A stretch of 64,000 nt of DNA from Tomocerus qinae (lineage: Eukaryota; Arthropoda; Collembola; Entomobryomorpha; Tomoceridae), in contig CM034548.1 in the NCBI GenBank assembly GCA_020055645.1, positions 3,162,001-3,226,000 of the forward strand. The letters are read 5' to 3'. Position numbers and translations under genes: made by a program. This document shows, piece after piece, positions 13,921-24,594 of this stretch. The notes beneath the pieces were generated by a model. It worked only from the letters and a program-made list of their open reading frames with translations, was not told where the DNA came from and ran no database searches. Within the stretch, counting starts at the first letter, position 1; every line of letters starts with the position of its first letter.

Positions 13921-14340
13921 TTTAAGGAGGATGAATAGGGAATGCATTTTTGTCGTTGTGAGGAAGTTTGACAAGGACAGTGAGGCAGGCAGGACAGAAG
14001 GAAAGTTGGAAAAGAACGTTCGTTGGGTTGTTGTGTCGAGGGAATGGAGCGGAACAGGCATCATATCCCTTCTTGTCAGACTCGGCTAGTACTTCCAGAA
14101 CTGCCAAGACTTGGAAACAGTCGCAGAGAAAAGAAATTCTGAGAGAAGAGTATCGAGTTGAAGTTGAGGCTCTCCTATGGGCTTTGTTTTTCGGACTTAA
14201 CTGTGAGCAAGACCATAAATTTAATAATGTGATGGAATCCGATGGGAAAAGAGACAGCACCGACTCACTCGCTCAACCCACTTATATCAATGTTATATAT
14301 TGTTCCCTTACCCAGTATACCCAGCAAGATTAGGCAAGAT
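13921..14340. other. Region open on both strands, no family recognised
   Basis: A plus-strand frame of 121 codons (13968-14333) overlaps a minus-strand frame of 112 codons (13922-14260). Neither shows a motif, signal peptide or membrane segment that I recognise. The block is purine-rich on the plus strand, so G-poor minus-strand triplets avoid stops. Coding is possible but unsupported. Confidence 0.3.
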
Positions 14341-16907
14341 GACGATTATCTCACAGCGACTTTTACTTTTTACGGATTCTCCCTCTCTGTAGTACTACTT
14401 TAAAATCCTGCCTCTCTGCGTCATTCAACGGCCTACTAATGAAAATTAGACATTTTCAACGCTCTGCTGACTCATCTTACCCATAGCAATATTGTCAATA
14501 CCTTTTATCGGGACCTATTGCTGTTTATTATATCAGTAAAATTGTAAAATCAATGTTATGGAATTAGTCACAAGAAATTTTATTTGGATTTAGGACTACA
14601 AAATGCACAGACTACGAAGTTAAGAATTCTCCTGTATTAATTTCCTCCCTTAACAGTACATTTTTCCGTCGCGATGCGTGTAGTCTCAGTCAGCATAGGA
14701 AACGAACGATATTATGTATGAACAATTCTTTGCTGACAATGATTGCTATAATTACAATAAAGTACAAGCTTGGTAAAGCATGGATGTATTTAAAATATTG
14801 CAGTAACTTGGTAATCTTAAGGGCTTTAGTGCTAATTATACATCAGGGTGCCTGTCTACTGTCTAGGGAAATAATAACAATGACGCTCCTCTCCAGATTT
14901 ATTGCAGAGTCTGTTTACCAGAGTGTAGTAATGGCTGTTAAAGTTCCAAAAATTGCGTTATGGTCTGTGTGTTCTTGTTTTAGCGGATTTTTCGCTAGCA
15001 TTTTCAGTTCGAGATGAGAATGTCGAAAAAAGGGTTAGGGCAGCATTGGAATTTGAATAGAAGAGTGGAGATAAGATGAGATCAGCAGATCAGCTGCGAC
15101 TAATGTATCTGTTACAGGTCTAAAAGATATCCAGGCCGTAACTTACGTACTCTGCACACCATATTACTTCACAAAGCCCCAATAAACTATTTACAGACAG
15201 CACCATACTCGTCATTCACAATAATGTCTAATACATTCCATCAAAAAGCAGTAGATTTTGGTTTTTAAAATCATATAACTTGAAAAGTCAAGTCTAAAAT
15301 TATAATCCCTTCCAATGTTGATTATATTTCAGAACTAAAAATTGTTATCATGGTCAATATTTATGGCTTAAGACGTTAAGAAGATGAACTAGAAATTTCA
15401 CAGTGGTCTAGGCCACATGCTACACGATCTCCGTATCCTAGACCCTGTAACACATCCATCGTAACTAAGGTGGACTAGATTGGATTGGAATAAAGTTTTG
15501 GCGTAGCGTGTACTTATGTATGTATGGATTCTACAGCGTGTAGATATAGTGCAAATGTAATATATGGCTGGAGAGGAAGGGGTGCAGTGCTACGGAGAGA
15601 TCTAGTAGATTTGTCTGTCTATTGTGATCTAGTCTATTTATTTTCTAACCAATTTTCTTGCTGACTATTGCCCTTTTTCAGAAATAACAGAATCATCAGT
15701 CTTTTCTTGCTCATCTCCTTTTTGCATCGATTCTCCTCCGTGGGTTTTCTCTCCACACTACATGACATAGCCTCTCTCCCTATAGTCTTCTTCTCGTTTG
15801 TTGCTGATGTGTGTGGTGAGTCGCTAAGTCACCTAGGTATGCTATATTAAATAGGACGGTCCCGTCTGCTTGGCTCCTCGTTTCGTTTGACTTTTCCTTG
15901 GGTGGGTAGTTATTTCCTTTGAGCCGCGTTGCGTTGAGATGAGATGAGACACAAACGAGTGGAACTGATGTGAGTGAGTGAATGACTGATTATTGTCAGA
16001 GTCGCAGTCCTACAACCAAAAAGAAAGGCGAAACAAGTCCCAAAGGCATCCCATCAAATCCTCCGCTCCACGATTAACTCACTCGTATATATGATTTAGT
16101 CTCCTTAGACATCAAATACACACACACTCTCTACACTCGACTCATTCTTCTTGGGACAACCAAGGAAATGCATGCAAAGAGATCATAAATAAAAATCGAA
16201 ATTTTCTAACGCCTTTTCACTCTCAGCTCATTCTAAATAATATACGTCAATGCTCAGAAATACATAAAAGTCGGTGACCCGCGGATTGGGCTGAAAGATT
16301 TCACCTCTCAACATCATCCACAAATAATAAAGGTCAAATCATTCACAGCCTATCAAACTTCATACCTTACTATAGGTAGTTATTTGTACTAATGGATGCT
16401 ATTCTGCAGAGCATTCCCAACGGAGTTTGTGAAGTAAGAAAAGTCTGTTTATTTGGTAAGAAAAGAAGTGATGGAGTGTAGGCGGGATTTTAATCAGAGA
16501 GTAGCTATATAGAGTATTGAAATGTGTGCATCTACTTTTAGAGGATTAAAAAGCAATGTGGAGTCATGAGTATGTACATTAATATGGATAAAGAAAAATG
16601 CCATCAACGGAAGAGTGCAATTCATTCATTGCGTATTTAGAATGGTTGCTTACGTATTTAGTCGCATAGGCAGAGTGCTGTGTGTTTAGAAGATACGGAG
16701 AGACAGAAAAGAGACAGGACGACATTAGTGTAAAGAATCTGCCGAGAGGACAGAGAGACGGCCAAGTTCCTCACATCAGTCAAGTTAGTTAGTTACTTAG
16801 TTCGTTAGCGTGTCTGACTTGGCGTCTCAACGCTTCTGTATATTAGTGTGTACATGGATGGAGTAGAAGTAGAGTAGCAGTTATTGTATGTGCATGGTGC
16901 TATTCTC

Positions 16908-16920
16908 TGTGTGTGTGTGT
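16908..16920. repeat. (TG)n microsatellite
   Basis: Six to seven TG units just upstream of the purine-to-pyrimidine switch near 16965. Confidence 0.85.
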
Positions 16921-17376
16921 AATGTGTGTGATGAGATGTATTCTCCGGCATTGTGATGCGAATGCGAGGATTTGGTCTTCCTTCAGCTGACTACTACTCT
17001 TTCAACTAAACTCAATGCAATATCCATCACACGTCGGAAACTGGCTTTCCCTTTCTTTCCTCCACTCGCCGTCTTCGCATTTTCTTGCAATCCTCCTTTC
17101 TACTCTGAGACATTCAGTCAGCACAGAGGACGAACTACCCAGCTGTTGGTCTGTCATGTCCTCTTCTCTGCTAAAGATTCCTTCCTATATGCCTGCCTCC
17201 CTTGACTTATTTTTGGTTGACGGCCTCGCTCCTTCGTTAGTAGGAGATTGAAAGACATGCCGAGCCAGACGAAGAGAGGAACAAATACATAACCGCCCAA
17301 GAACAATTCCAGTTGAGAAAAAACAATTTTTCTTATTCATCTCACGGATGTTCACTTCAACTCTCTTTCTCTCTGA

Positions 17377-17393
17377 ATGTATGTATGTATGTA
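17377..17393. repeat. (ATGT)n microsatellite
   Basis: Four perfect ATGT units followed by a degenerate unit. Confidence 0.9.
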
Positions 17394-18090
17394 GGTATAC
17401 TTACTTACTCCTCTGCCTCCCTCCCTCTTAACATACATACCTATCCTAATGCTCCCCTCCTCAATTTTTTCCAATCTTTTGAGACTGACTTTCTCTCCAG
17501 CAACAAAACAACGACTCTTTGTCCTGCCTGACTACTAATAAACTATCTTTTGCAATATAGATCCAGAATTCTAAATCCCTACTTGTGATTTTTAACTATA
17601 CCTATATGTAGATATCAGTGATAATAAGTTGTGAAGTATCTTGTACATACTCTACAGCCAGTCACTACATTGGCTGGCAATTAGCAGACGACATTACCTA
17701 CCACTTATGGTTAAAACTAAAGGAAATAAATGTAAATGTCAATGATCTGTACCTTTTCTAAAGGTGTATATTGACATTTGTGTGCATAATACATCAATGG
17801 ATAAAAACGTTCATTACACTTTTGTCATATATGATTACTACTATTACCCACTCATGCTTAACTTCTAGGAAGTTATAGTTGTTACTTAAATATACAGATA
17901 AAAGGCCAAGGGTTTGTTGCTACAAACAATCATCAGCCAAGAAGTCAAGTATCTCTTACTGCATATTATGCTCTTATTTGAATGAGCATCTTTACGAATG
18001 CCATATATAAAATATAGTTGAACCCAGCTAAGGGGCGAACCTGGCACTCAAGAGAAATTAAGCAGGCAACCCATCACAGTAATAAAAACA

Positions 18091-18162
18091 ATTCCGGTTC
18101 AAATGGGGAATAATAAAACATTATTTTTATTAAACACCCCAGAATGTTCCCCTTTCCGGGAT
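18091..18162. repeat. Imperfect inverted repeat, 72 bp
   Basis: The left arm (ATTCCGG, AAATGGGGAA, TAATAAAA) pairs with a right arm reading TTTTATTA, then TTCCCCTTT and CCGGGAT. Small gaps and a one-sided 14-nt insertion break the pairing. It is a plausible hairpin or a very small foldback relic. Confidence 0.5.
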
Positions 18163-18324
18163 TTTGGAAAACGAATTGCCTTCTTTAGCTAATTATTTCC
18201 ATTCAATCACCAATAATCATCTTATGTGAATTCGTATTATTGTTCTGATGTTATAATAATATGAAACAACTCAATTCGTTGGTTTAGAGGGAGGGGCATG
18301 CGCATTTTACTTTTGTGCTTTCAA

Positions 18325-18446
18325 GGAACGTGCATATATTACGTTGATAGTTGATGGGAGGAAGCGATGCCCAAAAGAGTTACAGCTAGCACTTGCGCTA
18401 CACTTGAGAAAGGGGGTTTTACGTTACGTAATATATGCAGGTTTCC
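18325..18446. repeat. Inverted repeat with ~20-bp arms
   Basis: The arms 18331-18344 (TGCATATATTACGT) and 18426-18439 are exact reverse complements. Pairing continues outward as GGAA(C) against (G)GTTTCC with one or two mismatches. About 81 nt separate the perfect arms. The geometry fits a short foldback or terminal-inverted-repeat element, or a long hairpin RNA. No clear target duplication was seen. Confidence 0.6.
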
Positions 18447-18449
18447 TAG

Positions 18450-21400
18450 GCGGTCGTACCAAGACATAGATAGTCAGGTATTAGTGCGATTATATTATAG
18501 AATTATGTAGATAAATAAAAGTCAGAAATATGATGAAACGAAAAATGGAAAAGGTTTCCATTTATTTGTATTCATTGGTATCGAGTAGTCTATGATATAA
18601 AGGAATAATAGAAAGGGCATAAAATGGAATAGATAACCAAGTGGGTGCTTTATTCAAAGAAGGTTATGTTGATCTAGTGCAATGTGGTTTGGGGCATGAG
18701 GGTAGTACTCCTGCTATCAAGTGCATACGGTTGATTACCTTTGAATCTACGAATCATATATACATACACAGATAGATTGAAGAGTAGTGACATGCCGTGG
18801 CATGGCAGATCATAAGAATAGTCGTCGGCTGAGTTGACTTGATACAGATTCTGTAAGAATACAGATACGCTACAGCGAGACAAGACAGATACAATAAAAA
18901 ATGTAAAGGAAGAGAAAAAGATTTCAGTCAGTTGACGACCACCGGAAAGTCAAAGCAAAGCAAAAAATTCAAGGAAAACCAAAGCAAAGTGAGATGGGAT
19001 GGCAGGAGATTATCTTGATACATAGATACATACAATATTATGCTGCTCACTTGAGAGTCATTGCAGGCAATTCAAATCCAATTGCAGTTTCATTGCATTC
19101 CATGTAATATGCATGGCTTTGGTCGACTTCAATTGACTGACTGACGGATGTTATCTGATGATGTGATGCGGAGAGAGACAGGGAAATGGCGAACCGCTCC
19201 TTCCCATCTCACTCTGCCCTTGCCTCCCTCACACCCACCCACCTGTCTTCTCTCTACCATAACATCACCCTTGTTGTCAATATTATGTTACTCCTTATAA
19301 ATATCAATCCCATCTTTCTCCTAGATTTACACTGACACCCTCAGACTCAATTTATCAACCAAAACTCTGGACTTTGTCCCACATATTTCCTAAAGATAGA
19401 AGGAATGCACTGCTAAACTTGTATTCTGTAGATACTACTTAGTAAATATAATAATATTATGTTGCATATAGTAGAAGTTTCACAAATTTGTATATACATC
19501 ACAGCCAGTCACTCGTGTTGGTGCACAAGGGCCAAGGATGATACAGAAATATGCCAATGTGTGATTATAGACGTATGAAGATGACACATCATTTATTTTG
19601 CTTTCAATAAGTATTTGTATCTATTACCAAGGCAAACAAGAGCAAGTTAGCACATGTGAAAGAATAATGCCATGAAGCAAATGGGATATTCTATATTAGT
19701 GCTCATTGTTGTGCACACTTGAGATGAGAGTGTTTTGAGAGTTGTGGAGGTTCCCAACGAGCCTTTGTGCTCTACTCTGCATGGCTTTCTCAAGTATCCA
19801 TTGCATTAGCTTACTCTACTCAAATCTGTCCACTTAACTCTAGTACACAGTGACAAAAGCAAGTAATGCAATACCCAAATAAGTTGCCAGATATGTTTAC
19901 TTACCAAGTTGCAAATTAAAGGCTAGATATAGTACCTCAAATATTTATACGGAGCTTTATTTAAAAGGTCATTGATGTCTAAATGGGAGACTATCTATGA
20001 GTATTTCTTCAGATGAAAATATTTGGATAACTGAGACTTGTGCAAAATAATCTTTATAATTACGAGTGTATATCACAGTATTGTATTTATTGGGCAGAAG
20101 TTCTAATTATAATAACCCCATCTCAATGGAGGTCTAGGAGATAACAAAGAGCAACAAAGAGTTACTTATCAAAATTAAGAGATATCTGTAGAAACAGAAA
20201 TGAGCCAAAAAAAGTTCCGAATCTCCATTTGAAATGATGCATTGTAGCAGGGAAGAGTTATTTATATTATTCTGTATGAATTCACATTTATGCAGTTCGT
20301 AGTTAAAAACTGTTTGCCATTGTGTTCTGGTTGAGATGTTTACCGATGATTGATAGAACTAATATGATGGTCTGTAGGAGATTTTAAATCGCTTTAGACG
20401 TTTTTAACATAAAGAAGAATTTGAATCTAGGTATGACGCATATGTAGATCCTATCTGTGAGATATTATATGAAAGGGTTACGGAAAACGGATGCTTACCT
20501 ATACTCGAGTAAGTTGGAATGCGCTTGAATACAAAATAATACATATTTTTCATTCTGTGTTTGGTTGGAGTAGACGAGACACAAGTCTGCATAAATAATA
20601 TGCAGATACATGATATTTAGAGATAGATATAGCTGGGATGTGGAGTATAAATATTGCGGATATCTATTCGAATGGCAAAGGCGAGGCGAGTGTAGGCGAT
20701 CTTAAGTGCAAGTGAAACGAAACATTGTCATTTTATTATAGTTGCTTTCTCCTCTGATGTTTCTATTCTTCCGTATTTTGTATTTGTACTGCATAATGTG
20801 TATGCAGATATGTATTAGTACATTTCGCTTGACTTGTAATTTCGGCTGTGCCTGGTGGAAAGCCTGTTCTAACAAGTACTAGTATCTATTACTGCGTAGC
20901 TAATGTAAGTGGGAACACAATGGGATGAGATGTCGGATTTTTCTCCAGCAGTCATTATGCAAGCAAATGATTAATGTCCCAACAGGCGCTCTCTCTATAC
21001 TTGGCTTATCTCTGGCTTATAGTGAAGACAGTGCATAGTACACCCAGGATAGAGCAAGACGTCGTTTGGCTGCGTACACAACAACACAAGGCGCTCCAAT
21101 ACTCCCCAGCAGTCCATTCACTCCTGAATTTCCAAGTAACTATCCTTCCCAACTTATCTTTACTTTGCATCAAGACCAGACTAACCATACCCAAACCTGG
21201 AGAGCACTGCATTCTACGACTAATCGAGCATTTAATGCAAATGCGAACAAAGAAATGAGATACAGACCCGGAATTTATATATGTACAAACTATACCAAGC
21301 ACAACTAAATGATAATATATAATTTTCCATTTGCATTAATATCAATACAAATAGATTGTCCAAAAGGAAGAATACTTATAGTACGTGACAAATGGACTAA

Positions 21401-24019
21401 AATCGAACCATAAGGACATAAACACTTTCGGTCTGTCGGATATGCTGATGTACACACTATCATTTCCTTAATAGTATTCCTAAAGAGGCAACTTGTAAAT
21501 AAGTGTTTAAAATAAGAACAAGATACTTGAATTGTAAATTAACTCGTTGATGCTCTTCATGCCTCAATAAATGCCCGTACAAACTAACCCAAATGCAGAA
21601 TATGGATATATTAAATACTAGTAGGTATGCAATGCTCCAGCATAGCACGAATAACACGATCCTTTTTTAACCATTGAAACTTCCTGGACTTAGTATGCAG
21701 TAGCAGCAGTCATTAATGTTGAACTGTGTCTTACTCTTAGCAAGTTATCTATTTTCATCAATTGTAGATGGCAAGCAGGGAAAATTAAGGAAAAGTGTTT
21801 TGTTCCCTTAGGGAATACTGCACGATGTTTGATGTGTGTTTAAAGAGAGAAACTGCATTTGCTTAGATGATTACAGTTATATTACAGCCAAACATACAAG
21901 TACAGAGTGGGCAAATATGTTATGTCATAATAGCATATTATGTATAGTAGAGTTTAGTCAAAAGGGAACGTATTAATATTGAGATAATTGTGTTGTCTTT
22001 TTTAGTCAGCTTTTTTGTTAATACATTAGGGGCATGCAGGCACACAAGGCAAGACAATGCACGCTGGGAAAGAGTTAACATTTTTATTCACGGAGGAAAA
22101 GGTAACATGCATCTAATGCATACGAGTTTACTATGGTTATGGTTGTCTGTAATTCTGTGTCTGCGTATAGAGGATTTTTTATTATGATAACATGACAAGT
22201 AAAAATCCGTTGGTTGGTAAATTTATACGAAGGTGAGGATCTGTATTGATAGAAATTTCGTCGGTGCGTTTCGTTACGGTTTAACACGTTCATAAAAAGC
22301 CGTCGAGTCGAGTCAAGCCTTGGAATAATGAAAGGAAAGAGAATGCAATCCATCCAAATATGATCAAAGCCAAACTACTAAAGCAAACCACCTTTTTAAA
22401 TGAGAGTAGTATTTTTAGAGGCTCTGCACATTAGTCAGGCTGCTACTTATGAATGGATTAGAAGGACGGACTAGGGAATGAATAAATAAAAGCCAAACTA
22501 CAACCTCTTCCTTGTCGAACGCACTTACTTCATTATATGCATCTATGCATTATCCACATTGCAAGTGGAGCACAAAGAAAGAATTAGAACAGAGAGGGGC
22601 AGGGTCATCTTCCTCTGCTATTTACAAGAAGGTTGGTTAACTCTACGTGCTCCTCTTCCCTTTCGTCCCCATTCAAATAAATATGTATTTAGTACAAGTC
22701 TTTGCTTGGGAATTGAGAGTAAATGGGTACATACACAGACATTTCTATGCACTACTAAAAGCTCACTCATTGTCTACCAGGTTTTTTGTTTCTCTCAATA
22801 TAGAACAGGAGATAAAGAAACGGGAGATACGAATTTTGATTACTGGGTATGACTGAAGACCCACATATAATTACTGCAACGAGTTATTAAAATTTCAGGT
22901 CTCGAGTCAAGTCAAATTTCACTTATAACAATGTACAAGGAAATCATACTTCTCCTGTTGTCACAATGCCTAACAGCACAACCTCGAGAGAGACTGTTTT
23001 GTTTTAAAGTGCAGATACCTTTTTAATATCTGATAATGTAGGTCCCATTCAGGCGAAACAAAAAGAGTAAATGGACGTCAAGCAATGGTAGATCAAATAG
23101 CAGTTCACTATACATTCAGACTTACGTCTGCTTAAGTTTCACATAATGATCCCCTCTTCAAAGTCACACCCTAAACTGCTAACCTACATAATATGTGTTG
23201 CTAGATAGGTAGGTACTAATAAAAAATGCATAGAGTCAAATGCTCCTTTGTCTAGTAAGATTAGACAGAAATACCTAAGGAAGCATGTTTATTTTAGATT
23301 ACTCACAAGGTACCTACCTGTAATATATCAGTAGTATGCCTACATAAATACGAGGCACTGCTTTCTACCTGGTATAACCTGTCTCATATTTGAGTATCAA
23401 AGTACCAAACTTGTCTACCTGTCATAAATCCTTCAAACGGCAGTTGTACCTATTCATATAAACTTCGCTCTGAGTATTAAGGACACATGTCAAAATATAA
23501 ATCATAAGAGTGAACATCTTGCTTAGACTCTGAGGCGTCTTACACCGAATTGAAACAAATGACGAATCTCTATGATCACTATAACATGCTGATAAGTATC
23601 CCATTTATTGTAGATAGAGATTGAGTTCCCTGTGTTATAATCTTAAAACAATGTTTTCACAGGCTCACTGTTTCTCCTTGTTTCACCTCAATTACCCCGA
23701 CTACATTCTGCACACCTCCACCAGTATTTCTTCAATCTCAAAGTGCCCCAAAAAGACAACATATAATAAGCGACTGGTGAACTTTATATTATGAAGGTAA
23801 GCAAAGTTTTTGAACTTACATAATTAATTAATTAACAGCATGCAGGAAAAATTCATAGTCTTAAAAACAATCTTTCATTTGATATTGTTAGGTAAGCTAT
23901 CTGGAAATTTATTCTAGCGATAGACAGAATTAGGACTAAAATTGTTTATAGTATAGACTAGAAATGCATTCAGAGGGAACCTAAGTCAATTCACAAAATT
24001 TGGTCAATGCAGCTTATAG
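18450..24019. other. Non-coding DNA left of the retrotransposon
   Basis: No gene could be supported. The region holds a purine-rich block (about 18.5-19.0 kb), then a pyrimidine-rich block (19.19-19.4 kb). Short CGAGTC/GAGTCAAG pentamer patches occur at 22301-22318 and 22901-22916, and an AATTAATT run at 23822-23835. Frames at 20974-21308 overlap on both strands and lack recognisable motifs. Confidence 0.55.
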
Positions 24020-24120
24020 TGTTTTAGGGCAGTAAGGATAGCTAAAGAAGATTGGGTGAGTTTCGGTTTCAGTATGAGTAGTTCAAATGATGATGAGTAA
24101 AGATGCCCGTTATGCAATAG

Positions 24121-24203
24121 CTGTAGAATGACAAGAACAAAACAACAGATTAGATTTCTTGTCACAGTGTGGTTGTATTGCTAACAGTCAAAGTTCTACT
24201 GAA
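24121..24203 (-). repeat. 83-bp LTR-internal direct repeat, second copy (3' LTR)
   Basis: Identical to 24404-24486 in the same LTR and to both copies in the 5' LTR. Confidence 0.9.
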
Positions 24204-24403
24204 AACTGCATATCAGTTTTCACATTTTCGGTTACATAGTTTTCATTAATGTATAAAAAGTGTAGTATAGTAATTCACATAAATCAATTCAATTCACACA
24301 CATAATTCATAAATGATTCAATTCCAAATTATAATGCATAGAGTAATACATAGCAAATAGTAATATCAATAATAATTAAGTAATTAAAATGTAAGAGTTT
24401 TAC

Positions 24404-24486
24404 CTGTAGAATGACAAGAACAAAACAACAGATTAGATTTCTTGTCACAGTGTGGTTGTATTGCTAACAGTCAAAGTTCTACTGAA
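24404..24486 (-). repeat. 83-bp LTR-internal direct repeat, first copy (3' LTR)
   Basis: Begins at the initiator of the 3' LTR and is followed on the element strand by GTAAAA, as in the 5' LTR. Confidence 0.9.
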
Positions 24487-24594
24487 GCAATATAACAATT
24501 TCAGTTCTATTTATAGATTTGAATATTCGCTGGGAAAAGATAAGTCAAGACTGCTTGCAGTTGAACACACACACACAATGTCTTAATCTTAACA

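Larger units (their letters stand above)
14341..18090. other. Non-coding DNA with strong strand skew
   Basis: No supportable gene. The plus strand is purine-rich from about 16400 to 16960, then pyrimidine-rich from about 16970 to 17530. The second block produces several S/L/F/P-rich frames. A TG run (16908-16920) and an ATGT run (17377-17393) mark the two blocks. Confidence 0.55.

Noticed and set aside
15668..15850. Hydrophobic 60-codon ORF resembling a signal peptide after a CAG
   Set aside because: Pyrimidine-rich DNA naturally encodes F/L/S-rich peptides, and no downstream exon or processing motif was seen.
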